DNA of 64,000 nucleotides, taken from Candidatus Thermochlorobacter aerophilus. GTDB lineage: Bacteria > Bacteroidota > Chlorobiia > Chlorobiales > Thermochlorobacteraceae. This document shows positions 1-9,275 of the stretch, in pieces. Location: the NCBI GenBank assembly GCA_002794105.1, contig PHFL01000001.1:41082-105081 (forward strand), in the 5' to 3' direction. The number at the start of each line of letters is the position of its first letter. Position 1 is the stretch's first letter. The translations under genes and the position numbers were made by a program. The notes under the pieces are model-generated. The model did not search any database and was not told where the DNA came from. It was given only the letters and a program-made list of their open reading frames with translations.

Positions 1-513
1 ACTGCGCCCGCACAGCACTTTGCCCGTGCCTTTAGGAAATTGTTCAGACAGTTGGCTCAGCTTTAGGTAAAATTTTGGAATCTCTGCTAGTCTTTCGGCA
101 TGTAGCGCACTGGGAGACACTGTGCCTACGAAGAATTCATCTGCTTTAGAATAGATGGCAGGCACCAACAGATAGCAGGCTATGCCCTTCTTGCAGAGTT
201 GTTCGTAGGCTGCTTGCGCCATAGCTTCCAGTGTACCTACAGTCACCAGTGCTTTATCTAAAGCAAAGCAGAGTCCTTTCGCTGTCGACATGCCAATTCG
301 CAGGGCTGTAAATGAGCCCGGTCCATTTGAGAGCGCAATGGCATCAAGTTGGGAAAGTGTTACACCGGTGCGTGTCAGCAGGCGTTCAAGTAGCGGTAAG
401 ATTTCTTCAGAAGCGCGTTGCCAAGCCGTGCCGAACTCTACAGTTACATTATCTTCTGTAGCCAGTGCAAGACTGATTGGCGAGTGTGAGGTTTCTATTG
501 CCAGAATGGTCAC
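1..513 (-). CDS. tsaB: TsaB, tRNA threonylcarbamoyladenosine biosynthesis protein (partial, C-terminus off the window)
   Basis: TsaB is the inactive ASKHA-fold partner of TsaD in the complex that makes t6A at position 37 of ANN-decoding tRNAs. The reading frame runs from a GTG at 513 to the window edge, giving 171 codons. An in-frame TGA lies just upstream of the GTG, so no longer start is possible. The N-terminus VTILAIETSHSPISLALA is the ASKHA phosphate-1 strand, and GPGSFTALRIGMSTAKG near residues 68-85 is the TsaB family signature (usually GPGSFTGLRIG). The C-terminal quarter lies beyond base 1. Upstream of it, 514-773 separates it from a divergent VWA gene and holds no convincing gene. 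Confidence 0.9.
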   Translation of the reverse strand, partial: MTILAIETSHSPISLALATEDNVTVEFGTAWQRASEEILPLLERLLTRTGVTLSQLDAIALSNGPGSFTALRIGMSTAKGLCFALDKALVTVGTLEAMAQAAYEQLCKKGIACYLLVPAIYSKADEFFVGTVSPSALHAERLAEIPKFYLKLSQLSEQFPKGTGKVLCGRS

Positions 514-773
514 GCTTTGTTTAGTCTTTCAAGTACTGCACTGCATTTTGCAGCAGATGTTTCTATGCTCTAAAATTTTCCTTGATGCGAAACTACATAA
601 TGTTGCACTTTGCTAAAAGTGTTCGCGGTAAGTTTTTCGGCAAGTTTTTGGTTTAGACCATCGGTAGTGATTTGTTAATAGACCTACTGCTTGTCTCGAA
701 AGAATTTTTTGTTAAGTTCAGAGTGTTAAGAGAAGCGTTATGCTTAGTTTTGCAATTAAACAAAGTTTTGACG

Positions 774-1871
774 ATGGACTATCGATTCAGCAAATGGGAG
801 GAGCGGCATACCGCCAGTCAGACCACCCTTGAGAAAATGCTAAAAATCTTCAATCAGCTTTTGATTTATACCAATGGCGATGCCAATCAGGCTTTGCAGT
901 GGATGACTGAAATGGATCGCCAGTATGGATTAGGTGACGATGAAATCGGCATGGGGGAGTTTATTGAGTGGCTCAAGCGCGAGGGCTATCTTGCCGATGC
1001 GGCTGAAAGAGGCGAGTTTAAAATCACGGGCAAAACTACCAAGAAAATCCGTGAAGAATCGCTAAACGAAATTTTTACCGCCCTGCGAAAGCAAAATGCG
1101 TTTGGTAATCATAAAATCCCACGCACTGGTAGCTCAGATGAACGCTTGACCGAGACGCGAGCTTGGACCTTTGGTGACAATTTGCAAAACCTCGACATCA
1201 CTGCCACGCTCAACAATGCCCTCAAACGCAGCATTACAGATATTTCACTCATTGAAGAAGATTTTCGCATCTACGAAACAGAGCATCAGACTACATGCGC
1301 CACGGTGTTGATGATCGATGTCTCTCACTCCATGATTCTCTATGGGGAAGACCGCATCACACCTGCCAAGAAAGTGGCTATGGCACTTGCTGAACTGATT
1401 CTTACGCGCTATCCAAAAGATTCTCTCGACATCATTCTCTTCGGCGATGAAGCCTGGACAGTTGATGTCAAAGACCTGCCTTTTGTGAGCGTAGGACCAT
1501 ATCATACCAACACTAAAGCAGGGCTGGCACTGGCTCGCCAAATTTTGAAGCGCAAAAAAAATCAGAACAAGCAGATTTTTATGATTACCGACGGCAAACC
1601 GTCGGCTATTAACGAAGGCATCAAGATTTATAAGAACTCCTTCGGGCTTGACCGCAAGATTGTCAATAAAACACTCGATGAGGCTGTCATCTGCAGAAAA
1701 GACAAAATTACAATTACGACGTTCATGGTAACCAGCGACCCCTATTTGCAAGGCTTTGTGCGCGAACTTACAGAAGCCAATCAAGGGCGCGCTTACTTTA
1801 GCGGGTTGGATAACTTAGGCGAGTATCTCTTTATTGATTATATCCGCAATCGTCGCAAGAAATTGCGCTAA
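774..1871 (+). CDS. VWA-domain protein, predicted partner of the downstream AAA+ ATPase
   Basis: A protein of about 365 residues. The frame is open back to 672, but the ATG at 774 starts a sensible soluble protein (MDYRFSKWEERH), so it is preferred. The N-terminal 150 residues are helical and charged. The C-terminal half is a von Willebrand factor A domain with an intact MIDAS: D182-x-S184-x-S186 in MIDVSHSM, and a later Asp in MITDGKPSA. VWA proteins paired with MoxR/chelatase-type AAA+ ATPases usually insert metals or remodel complexes, with the VWA protein binding Mg2+ and the client. The ATPase gene follows after about 290 bases, a spacer in which nothing further is seen. The client is unknown. 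The arrangement resembles the BchD/BchI pair, but this protein lacks the AAA half of BchD. Confidence 0.8.
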   Translation: MDYRFSKWEERHTASQTTLEKMLKIFNQLLIYTNGDANQALQWMTEMDRQYGLGDDEIGMGEFIEWLKREGYLADAAERGEFKITGKTTKKIREESLNEIFTALRKQNAFGNHKIPRTGSSDERLTETRAWTFGDNLQNLDITATLNNALKRSITDISLIEEDFRIYETEHQTTCATVLMIDVSHSMILYGEDRITPAKKVAMALAELILTRYPKDSLDIILFGDEAWTVDVKDLPFVSVGPYHTNTKAGLALARQILKRKKNQNKQIFMITDGKPSAINEGIKIYKNSFGLDRKIVNKTLDEAVICRKDKITITTFMVTSDPYLQGFVRELTEANQGRAYFSGLDNLGEYLFIDYIRNRRKKLR

Positions 1872-2165
1872 GCACCTTTGCTAAAGTGGCGTGCTTGTAA
1901 CTTTATCCAGTTCCTGTAGCAATCTTAATCTGCCGCCTATTCAGCATCTGTGTTACGGTTCAGCAGTTTGGTATTGAGAGCTGGCTACAACTTGGTCAGT
2001 CAGCGCGGCATGTATAATCCTGTTGTTTAATCAGCCACATAGTCTGGCTTGCTAATGCGGTCTACACGGCTTAGAGTAACTCATCGCAACTTGTCTAGTT
2101 CTTTGCAAAATTTTAACCTATGCTTTTCACAGAATTTTTAACCAAACAATAACCTGTTGATTTCT

Positions 2166-3656
2166 ATGCGTGATTTCCGTGACCTGACAAAAATCAAGAC
2201 CCTTGGCGAACTGAAGCGCTCAGGCTATCGCACGCGCTCGGTCAAGGACGAAATGCGTGAAAATCTGATTGCCAAAACGAAAGCCGGTGAAAATCCTTTT
2301 CCCGGTATCATTGGCTATGAACGCACCGTATTGCCCCAACTTCAAAATGCTATTCTCTCCAAGCACGATATTATTCTTTTGGGACTGCGCGGACAAGCCA
2401 AAACCAAGATGATTCGCCTAATGGTGAATCTCTTAGACGAGTATATTCCCATTGTGAAAGGTTCAGAAATCAATGATGACCCCTTCAAGCCACTTTCCAA
2501 GTATGCACGAGAGCGCATTTTGCACGAAGGGGACGACACTGAAATCGCTTGGATACATCGCTCAGAACGCTATGCTGAAAAATTAGCTACGCCTGATGTG
2601 ACCATCGCTGACCTTATTGGGGATATTGACCCAATTAAAGCCGCCTCGCAAAAACTGACATACGCCGACGAGAATGTTATCCATTTCGGACTCATTCCAC
2701 GCAGCAATCGCGGCATCTTCGCCATCAACGAATTGCCAGACTTGCAACCGCGCATCCAAGTCGGCTTGCTTAACATCATGCAAGAAAAGGATATTCAAAT
2801 CCGCGGTTTCCAAGTGCGCATTCCACTCGACATTTTCATCATCTACTCTGCCAACCCTGAAGACTACACCAATCGCGGCAACATCATTACCCCACTCAAA
2901 GACCGAATTGATTCACAAATCATCACGCACTATCCAAAGACAATCGAAATCGGCATCAAAATCACTGAGCAAGAGGCTTGGATAAACCGCAATTCTGAAG
3001 TCAAAGTGACTGTGCCGTATTACTTCAAAGAGATTATTGAGCATATTGCATTTGAGGCGCGGCGCAGTGAATATGTCGACCAAAAGTCTGGTGTATCAGC
3101 ACGCCTGACAATCAGTGCCATGGAAAACTTAGTCAGCAGCGCAGAACGACGTGCTATCATCAATGACGAATCGGATGTATTGGTGCGTATCTCTGACCTC
3201 TTTATGGTGGTGCCGGCTATCACAGGCAAAATTGAACTGGTTTATGAAGGAGAGCAAGAAGGCGTTATCAATGTCGCAAAACTGCTCATTGGTAAAGCCA
3301 TCAATCAAGTCTTCAAAAAGTATTGTCCTGACCCCAACAAGAAAGTTCAAGGGCAATCGCCTTATGCCGCCATTACCAACTGGTTCTCGCAAGGCAATCA
3401 GGTCGACATTTACGACGACATGAAGTTTGAAGATTACTTCAAAGCGCTAGACCGAGTGAAAGGCTTGCGAGAGATTGCCGAAAAGACAATGCAACCCAAA
3501 AACAAAGCCGAACTAGCAACTGCTATGGAATTTATCTTAGAGGGTTTGCATCAAAACTCTATGGTCGGTAAAGACGAGTTAGACTCGGTGAGAACCTACA
3601 ACGACATGATTGGCAAGATTATGAGCAGCGTGGGTAGCAGCAAATATGAGCGTTGA
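2166..3656 (+). CDS. MoxR/magnesium-chelatase-like AAA+ ATPase
   Basis: About 496 residues. A TTG at 2157 is possible, but the ATG at 2166 is in frame and preferred. The fold resembles BchI/ChlI and MoxR ATPases, opening with FPGIIGYERTVLPQL. The Walker A motif is non-canonical: GLRGQAKT at residues 73-80 has Ala where the last Gly of GxxxxGKT should be. Walker B is GIFAINELPDL, with Asn-Glu (N188, E189) instead of Asp-Glu. Sensor-like SANPEDYTNRGNIITPLKDRI follows in two parts. From memory this subfamily, often annotated as magnesium chelatase, carries these substitutions as a rule, so they need not mean loss of activity. It follows the VWA gene on the same strand. It is probably not the photosynthetic Mg chelatase itself, because no bchH or bchD is adjacent. 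Confidence 0.8.
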   Translation: MRDFRDLTKIKTLGELKRSGYRTRSVKDEMRENLIAKTKAGENPFPGIIGYERTVLPQLQNAILSKHDIILLGLRGQAKTKMIRLMVNLLDEYIPIVKGSEINDDPFKPLSKYARERILHEGDDTEIAWIHRSERYAEKLATPDVTIADLIGDIDPIKAASQKLTYADENVIHFGLIPRSNRGIFAINELPDLQPRIQVGLLNIMQEKDIQIRGFQVRIPLDIFIIYSANPEDYTNRGNIITPLKDRIDSQIITHYPKTIEIGIKITEQEAWINRNSEVKVTVPYYFKEIIEHIAFEARRSEYVDQKSGVSARLTISAMENLVSSAERRAIINDESDVLVRISDLFMVVPAITGKIELVYEGEQEGVINVAKLLIGKAINQVFKKYCPDPNKKVQGQSPYAAITNWFSQGNQVDIYDDMKFEDYFKALDRVKGLREIAEKTMQPKNKAELATAMEFILEGLHQNSMVGKDELDSVRTYNDMIGKIMSSVGSSKYER

Positions 3657-3757
3657 TTCCACATGCTTTAAGCGTGATGCTGCATAACTTGCATCATAGC
3701 TGTTTCATGCAAAGATGCACTCGGTTTTTCAAAACCTAATTTTGCCAAACTGTCGAG

Positions 3758-4771
3758 ATGCAAAAAGTTAAAGTCGGCGTCATCGGCTTAGGCAACATTT
3801 CACAAGTTGCTCATCTTCCCATACTCTCCAAACTGGATGATGCTGAGTTAGTTGCCGTCTGCGATATTGAATATGCCAAGGCTAAACTGATTGGCGAGCG
3901 CTACAAAGTCAAGCATGTGTTTCGTCACTATGAAGATATGCTTGCCATGAAAGATTTGGATGCAGTTATCATTGCTACGCCGACAAATACTCACAAAGCT
4001 ATTACTATTGCTGCAGCACGAGCTGGGAAGCATTGCCTTGTAGAAAAACCTCTGGCACGGACTGCCAAAGAAGCTAAAGAGATTCTTGATGCCGTCGCTC
4101 CCTTAGATGTTAAGGTGATGGTGGGCATGAATCAACGCTTTCGCCCTGATGCAATGGTCATGAAAAGTTTTATTCAAAATGGTGAGATTGGTGAAGTTTT
4201 CTTTGTCAAGGCTGGTTGGCTGAAAAAAAACCCAGTTGACAGGCAGTGGAAGAAGCAAAAAAGTGTCTCAGGCGGCGGTGTTATTTTGGACCTAGGTATT
4301 ATGGTGCTCGATCTTGCCCTGTGGCTACTGAATTTTCCCAAAGCCAAAAGCGTCTCGGCTGTCAACTTTGAAAAACAAGCTCATGAAGATTCAGCTAGCG
4401 TAGAAGACTTTTCATCCGTTCTTGTCCGCCTCCAAACAGGACAAGCTATCTCAATTGAAACAGGCTGGAACTTTGAAGTTGACCACGATTTGCTTTTCTG
4501 CAACGCCTACGGCAAAGACGGCTTTGCGCGTGTCTATCCACTTAAATTTCACAAGAAAATTCGCGATAATCTGGTTAATGTTACACCTGAACGCATCGGT
4601 TCGCTTGAAGACATTTACAAGCGTTCCTATCAAAACGAGCTAAAGCATTTTATTGGCGCTGTACAAGGACATTTCCCCATCACCTCAACTGCTCAAGAAG
4701 CTTTTGAGCGCATGCAAATTATTGATGCCATTTATAAGTCCGCTAAGCAGAAAAAGGAAGTGAGTCTCTGA
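3758..4771 (+). CDS. Gfo/Idh/MocA-family NAD(P)-dependent oxidoreductase
   Basis: A protein of 337 residues. The N-terminal Rossmann fold carries GVIGLGNISQVAHLPIL (residues 7-23) and an acidic residue after beta-2 (VAVCDIE), which favours NAD. ATPTNTHKAITIAAARAGKH leads to the family hallmark EKPLA near residue 97, whose Lys is the usual catalytic residue. The C-terminal alpha/beta domain contains GGGVILDLGIMVLDLALW, matching the GGGxxxDxGxHxxDxxxW pattern of sugar and inositol dehydrogenases, with Ile-Met in place of the usual His region. The substrate cannot be read from the sequence. It stands between the AAA+ ATPase and a sensor kinase on the same strand. Confidence 0.85.
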   Translation: MQKVKVGVIGLGNISQVAHLPILSKLDDAELVAVCDIEYAKAKLIGERYKVKHVFRHYEDMLAMKDLDAVIIATPTNTHKAITIAAARAGKHCLVEKPLARTAKEAKEILDAVAPLDVKVMVGMNQRFRPDAMVMKSFIQNGEIGEVFFVKAGWLKKNPVDRQWKKQKSVSGGGVILDLGIMVLDLALWLLNFPKAKSVSAVNFEKQAHEDSASVEDFSSVLVRLQTGQAISIETGWNFEVDHDLLFCNAYGKDGFARVYPLKFHKKIRDNLVNVTPERIGSLEDIYKRSYQNELKHFIGAVQGHFPITSTAQEAFERMQIIDAIYKSAKQKKEVSL

Positions 4772-4803
4772 GAATCAATCCAAACATACTAACATACTTA
4801 TCT

Positions 4804-6849
4804 ATGCACGAGTCTGACTTAAGTGCCTTGACAGCTATTCAGCGCACGTTGCTCAAGGATGGGGAAAATTGCCTTAGTGATGTGGCAAAGATATTTGTTG
4901 AGACCTTCTCTCTCGAGCTTGCCGCCATCTACAATGCCCACTCAAACTCCGACGGCAGCCTTTGCTTCCACTGTGTTGGGCATTCGTTACCATCATCTGC
5001 GCCTTCAGATGCCTCCGCTACTCCCTTAACGCTGGATTTGGGGACAAGCCATGAACTGGCTCATCACAAAACAATTGAGCAATTTGTGGGCAATTCAGTT
5101 ACCCTTATCGTTCCACTCTGTACCTATCAAGATGTCTTAGGTTGTGTAATGCTCAAAGTTAATAGCCTGCATTACTCTGACCTAAGTGAGTCGGCACTGC
5201 TACATGCTGCACTCGAAGCACTCTGCGACTACACCCGACATAAGCATGCTTCCAAGATGCATGAGTCTACACCAGAAGTCTCGCTTGCCAAATCGATGTT
5301 TCTTGCCAGTTTGAGCCATGAAATTCGCACTCCGATGAACATCATGCTAGGCATGAGCGACCTTCTGCTTGAAACTGCACTTTCACCCGAGCAACTTCGT
5401 TATGTTGAAGCCTTCCGACGCGCCAGCTCCTCTTTGTTCTCACTTCTGAAGAACCTGATTGACTTTTCTAAAATTGCATCAGGCCATCTTGAACTTAGCC
5501 ATGCTTTGTTTTCACCTGCCACGCTCATACAGTCTCTGACGCAGTGTATGCGCCCTAAAGCACACGACAAAGGACTTTACCTACGCGCCACACTGGCGCC
5601 GAACCTGCCTGACAGGCTCATTGGCGACACCCACTGCACCCAGCAGGTTTTGTATCATCTTCTTGATAACGCTATCAAATTTACAGTACGAGGCGGCATT
5701 GAGCTTTCTGCCGAACTTGAATCGACTGACAGCCAGATTGCTTTGCTACATTTTGCGGTGAAAGACACTGGCATCGGCTTTCCCGAGCAACAGTTAGATG
5801 TAATTTTTGAGCACTTCACCCAAGGCGATTTCTCTACGGCGCGCAAGCATCGCGGCATCGGACTTGGGTTAGCCCTTTGCAAACGCCTTGTCAATCTGAT
5901 GGGTGGCACCATCTGGGCAGAAAGTCAACTGCATGTTGGTAGCTGTTTCCATGTGCGCTTGCCGTTTCGCCTTCCCTCTCAAGCTCTACCACACTCCCTA
6001 CGGTTCAAAGGCAAACGCATTCTCCTTCTGGATAGTGACCCAGTACATCAAAGCGCGCTCTATAGCCATTTAGCAAGTTATGGTTTGCATGTCGAGACCT
6101 TTGCTATACCCGACGCCATCCCGCATCTTTTGAATAATGCAGCTAGTATTCTGCAACCGTTTGATGCAATTTTTGTCAACTGCCACACTCCTGAACACAA
6201 TCTGCACGCAATTTGCCAAGCTCTGCTTCACACACACCAACGCCTCAGCACTCACATTGTTTTCTTTAATGCTCGGCGCAAAAGTGATATGTTGCTCTTG
6301 GAAAACTTTCCCACAGCTTTTTTGCTTAACTCTTCAAATCCTAATGAATTTGAAGTCGCTCTTCAAAAACTCTTTTCTGACAATTCATCTCAACCTGCAT
6401 CTTCTTCACCACAACATGCTTCATCTCAAACACCAATCTCTGAACCCAAACTCCTGAGAATTTTAGTCGTCGATGATGAGCCTGACAATCGGCTTCTGAT
6501 TAAATCATATTTCAAAAAACTGCCCTTTGAACTTTACATGGCAGAAGATGGGCATATTGCGCTCAAAGTTTTCAAAGAGCAAGTTTTTGACCTCGTGCTC
6601 ATGGATTTGCAGATGCCTGACCTCGATGGCTACGCTACCACAGCCAGCATTCGCGCATGGGAAGCAGAACAGCAAAAGCCCAGAACACCTATTATTGCGC
6701 TCTCGGCATTTACATCACCAGAAGAGCAAACTCGCGCATTTGATGCCGGTTGCGATATGTGCCTTAGCAAGCCTATCAAAAAACAAGTGTTGCTTGAAAC
6801 GATTTATGCATGCTTTGCCAATCATGAAAAAAATCGTCGTACGCATTGA
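4804..6849 (+). CDS. Hybrid sensor histidine kinase with GAF-like input and two receiver domains
   Basis: A 681-residue cytoplasmic hybrid kinase with no membrane segment. Residues about 15-150 look like a GAF sensor. HisKA follows with SLSHEIRTPMN, His172 being the predicted phosphorylation site. HATPase_c has N box HLLDNAIKFT, G1 DTGIGFP and G2 RGIGLGLALCKRLV. The first receiver is degenerate: LLLDSDP opens it, but the phospho-acceptor position reads IFVNCHTPEH, with Asn for Asp. The second receiver is intact, with VVDDEPDN, Asp601 in LVLMDLQMPDLDGY, ALSAFT and KPI. The C-terminus overlaps a free-standing Hpt gene by 26 bases, so the phosphorelay probably runs His172 to Asp601 to the Hpt protein. 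The signal is unknown. Confidence 0.93.
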   Translation: MHESDLSALTAIQRTLLKDGENCLSDVAKIFVETFSLELAAIYNAHSNSDGSLCFHCVGHSLPSSAPSDASATPLTLDLGTSHELAHHKTIEQFVGNSVTLIVPLCTYQDVLGCVMLKVNSLHYSDLSESALLHAALEALCDYTRHKHASKMHESTPEVSLAKSMFLASLSHEIRTPMNIMLGMSDLLLETALSPEQLRYVEAFRRASSSLFSLLKNLIDFSKIASGHLELSHALFSPATLIQSLTQCMRPKAHDKGLYLRATLAPNLPDRLIGDTHCTQQVLYHLLDNAIKFTVRGGIELSAELESTDSQIALLHFAVKDTGIGFPEQQLDVIFEHFTQGDFSTARKHRGIGLGLALCKRLVNLMGGTIWAESQLHVGSCFHVRLPFRLPSQALPHSLRFKGKRILLLDSDPVHQSALYSHLASYGLHVETFAIPDAIPHLLNNAASILQPFDAIFVNCHTPEHNLHAICQALLHTHQRLSTHIVFFNARRKSDMLLLENFPTAFLLNSSNPNEFEVALQKLFSDNSSQPASSSPQHASSQTPISEPKLLRILVVDDEPDNRLLIKSYFKKLPFELYMAEDGHIALKVFKEQVFDLVLMDLQMPDLDGYATTASIRAWEAEQQKPRTPIIALSAFTSPEEQTRAFDAGCDMCLSKPIKKQVLLETIYACFANHEKNRRTH

Positions 6850-7132
6850 TGCCGAACTTCAAGATATTGTGCCTCTTTTTCTGGAAAATCGTCGTGCAGA
6901 CGTGGTCAAACTTACCTCTGCATTGAATGCCGGTGCTCTTGCCGAAGTGCACTTCATTGCTCACAATCTGGCGGGCACAGGTGCCGGTTACGGCTTCGAT
7001 GAGATTAGCCAGATTGGATATGCAATGTGCGACGCCATTCGTACAGGTCAGTTGGATAGCCTTCCTTCGCTCATCTCACGCTTGGCTGAATATCTTGATG
7101 CCGTTGAAGTGATTTATGAACCTCCAAAATAA
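6824..7132 (+). CDS. Hpt-domain phosphotransfer protein
   Basis: A 102-residue protein whose ATG at 6824 lies inside the 3' end of the kinase gene in a different frame; the two overlap by 26 bases. The frame is open further upstream, but those codons are only the shadow of the kinase receiver domain. The Hpt motif is AHNLAGTGAGYGF with the phospho-accepting His47 (family pattern AHxLKGSxxxxG). The predicted secondary structure is all-alpha, as expected. The tight overlap suggests translational coupling and supply of Hpt in step with the kinase, letting it pass phosphate to another receiver. No output regulator is adjacent. Confidence 0.85.
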   Translation: MKKIVVRIDAELQDIVPLFLENRRADVVKLTSALNAGALAEVHFIAHNLAGTGAGYGFDEISQIGYAMCDAIRTGQLDSLPSLISRLAEYLDAVEVIYEPPK

Positions 7133-7219
7133 TTTTCTCTTTTGCAACGATTCATACCCCTGCATTGTTTTTAGAGCAAATCCAGAACATTTCTCAACGA
7201 TTAAAAGCATAACTTTAAC

Positions 7220-7813
7220 ATGAGTAACATTATTCGTCTTTTGAAGTCAGCACTGCTAAAGGAATTTCTTTTTAACGCAGCCATATTTGCGGCGCTGTGT
7301 GCATTTTTCTGTCTCGTCTTTTCTTTGCACTGGCAGGGTGCAATCTATGGCGCAACATTTGGCTCACTTTTCGGCATTATCTCTCTTTATCTTACGCGTC
7401 TTCTGACGCGTCATCTTGGTGAAGTGTTTGCTGATATTCTCATCTACGGCTTTGCTGGCACTGCATCTGGGGCGCTTGCTGGTGCTTTGACCAAAATTAT
7501 CTGCACGCCGATTGCTCAACTTGTGCTCGATGCCATCTATGGCAATACGATTGGTGAGCCTGAGCGCGCTTTCTATGCCGTGGTGTATGCTGGTTTTCTG
7601 GGCGGATTTTTTGGCTTAGTACAAGCCCTGTTTTTCAATGGCGCGCAGGCAGTCAAGCGTTCAGAAGGCAAGCCACTTGTCATCAAGGAAGAGCTCATTG
7701 AGGATACACCACCTGCACAATCCTCTGCTCCGAAAACTTCACCTTCTCCATTGAAGCCACGCTACTCCATTCCTAAGGAACTGACGCGCGAGAGCTTTTT
7801 CAGCGAAAATTAG
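7220..7813 (+). CDS. Conserved-looking four-helix membrane protein of unknown function
   Basis: A 197-residue protein I do not recognise. Four hydrophobic, Gly/Ala-rich membrane segments lie near residues 15-37, 42-64, 75-100 and 118-140. The last 50 residues are soluble, rich in Pro, Ser and Lys, and end in SFFSEN. The gene follows the kinase/Hpt pair by about 90 bases on the same strand and is followed by an inverted repeat at 7816-7866. Co-transcription with the sensor system is possible but unproven. Confidence 0.6.
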   Translation: MSNIIRLLKSALLKEFLFNAAIFAALCAFFCLVFSLHWQGAIYGATFGSLFGIISLYLTRLLTRHLGEVFADILIYGFAGTASGALAGALTKIICTPIAQLVLDAIYGNTIGEPERAFYAVVYAGFLGGFFGLVQALFFNGAQAVKRSEGKPLVIKEELIEDTPPAQSSAPKTSPSPLKPRYSIPKELTRESFFSEN

Positions 7814-7815
7814 TC

Positions 7816-7866
7816 CTGAACGAAGTGGGGGTAAAGACCTGTATCAGGTTCCCTCACTTCGTTCAG
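7816..7866. repeat. Long intergenic inverted repeat between convergent genes
   Basis: CTGAACGAAGTG (7816-7827) is matched exactly by CACTTCGTTCAG (7855-7866). The first arm is followed by GGGG and the second preceded by CCCT, and an inner ACCTG-TATC-CAGGT style hairpin sits between them. It starts 3 bases after the stop of the membrane protein gene and lies before the end of der, so it can act as a folding element for either transcript. There is no T-run, which makes it a poor classical terminator. The arm resembles dispersed repeats that I recall from many bacterial genomes. Confidence 0.6.
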
Positions 7867-7961
7867 AATGATGAACCACACGGCACACAGAGACACTCAC
7901 AAAGCATGCAAAGCCAATCTATGTGAATCCGTCTCATCTGTTGTTTGTGTGAAAGAGGCAA

Positions 7962-9275
7962 CTATTTTTGCCTAAATTGTACCTCAATAGGCACGCCCTT
8001 GAATCCAAATTTTTCACGAATCAATCGCTCGACATACTTTTTGTAACTTCCTTGAACCAGCTTAGCATTGCTGGCGTAGAGCGCAAAGAGCGGCGGTTCA
8101 GTAGCAAGCTGCGTAATGTATTTGACTTTGATTTCCTTGCCCGATTTTGACCATGGTGGCGAACGCTGAATTTCTGGCAACAGAGCACGATTCAGCACGC
8201 TGGTCTCAATGCGATGGCGTCGCGCCTGCCAGATTTCTTCAGCCAAGTCAATTGCCTTAAACACGCGCTGCTTTGTAACTGCCGAAACAGTGATGATGGG
8301 CAAGTATGAGAGCGCCTTCAACTGAGCCTGCGCTGCCTCTGTGAAGGCTTCCGCTGTTTTTGCATCTTTTTCAATCAAATCCCATTTGTTAATTGCAATG
8401 AGCACGCCACACTTGCGTTCAATTGCCATGTTGATGATGCGCATGTCCTGCCTTTCCAGTCCCTGCGTGGCATCGATGATGACGATTGCTACATCGGCGC
8501 GCTCTAAGGCTTTTTCAGTGCGTGTAGTGCTGAAAAATTCTACATCTTCTTCCACCTTTGCGCGTTTGCGCAGCCCAGCTGTATCAATCAAAATGAACTG
8601 TCGTCCGTAGCGTCGGAACTCGGTATCAATTGAATCTCGTGTTGTGCCTGCAATCTCAGTTACAATCTGCCGTTCTTCTCCCAACACGGCATTGACGAAA
8701 CTGGATTTGCCAACATTCGGGCGCCCCACCACCGCCAACTTAACCACCTCTGCCTCATTGGACTGCTTTTGAGTAGATGGGGGAAACGACTTGATGACCT
8801 CGTCCAAAAGTTCTGCCACGCCTAGCCCTTGTTCTCCAGCAATAAAGTGCGGCTCTCCTAATCCCAACTTCCGGAACGCTTCGGCTTCAGCAAGAAATGA
8901 TTGGCTGTCTACTTTATTGACAGCAAGAAAGACTTTCTTGTGTGCGGCTTGTTTGCGCAAGATTTCTGCCACTTCGATATCCACATCGGTTACGCCAGCG
9001 CGTACATCGCACACGAACACAATTACATCTGCTTCTTCTACTGCACGCAGGGCTTGCGCTCGCACTGCCGCACTGATGGTGTCTTCTTCTCTGGTGTAAC
9101 CGCCTGTGTCTACCAGCAGAAATTCTCGTCCGCACCATTCAGCATCTTGTATGTTGCGGTCGCGTGTAACGCCCGGCTGGTCATCGACAATCGCATGGCG
9201 TCTGCCAATGATACGGTTAAAGAGTGTGGATTTGCCAACATTAGGTCGCCCGACAATTGCAACGACTGGTTTCAT
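7962..9275 (-). CDS. der: Der (EngA), tandem-GTPase ribosome assembly factor
   Basis: Der is an essential GTPase needed for 50S subunit maturation. Two G domains are visible: GRPNVGKSTLF with DTGGYTREED and NKVD, then GRPNVGKSSFV with DTAGLRKRAKVEEDVEFFS and NKWDL. A KH-like C-terminal domain ends with FKGVPIEVQFRQK. The start is set at ATG 9275 (MKPVVAIVGRPNVGK), 14 codons inside a longer open frame from 9317, because Der homologues begin right before the first G domain; this gives 437 residues, the usual length. The upstream neighbour on the same strand is the SbcC-like gene. Confidence 0.96.
   Translation of the reverse strand: MKPVVAIVGRPNVGKSTLFNRIIGRRHAIVDDQPGVTRDRNIQDAEWCGREFLLVDTGGYTREEDTISAAVRAQALRAVEEADVIVFVCDVRAGVTDVDIEVAEILRKQAAHKKVFLAVNKVDSQSFLAEAEAFRKLGLGEPHFIAGEQGLGVAELLDEVIKSFPPSTQKQSNEAEVVKLAVVGRPNVGKSSFVNAVLGEERQIVTEIAGTTRDSIDTEFRRYGRQFILIDTAGLRKRAKVEEDVEFFSTTRTEKALERADVAIVIIDATQGLERQDMRIINMAIERKCGVLIAINKWDLIEKDAKTAEAFTEAAQAQLKALSYLPIITVSAVTKQRVFKAIDLAEEIWQARRHRIETSVLNRALLPEIQRSPPWSKSGKEIKVKYITQLATEPPLFALYASNAKLVQGSYKKYVERLIREKFGFKGVPIEVQFRQK

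Noticed and set aside
1872-2165. Possible small RNA or regulatory element between the VWA and AAA+ genes
   Set aside because: Almost 300 bases were read on both strands; no strong hairpin, tRNA, riboswitch core or small gene was seen.
6527-6823. N-terminal extension of the Hpt gene
   Set aside because: These codons lie over the kinase receiver in another frame and have no domain character; the ATG at 6824 starts the Hpt domain.
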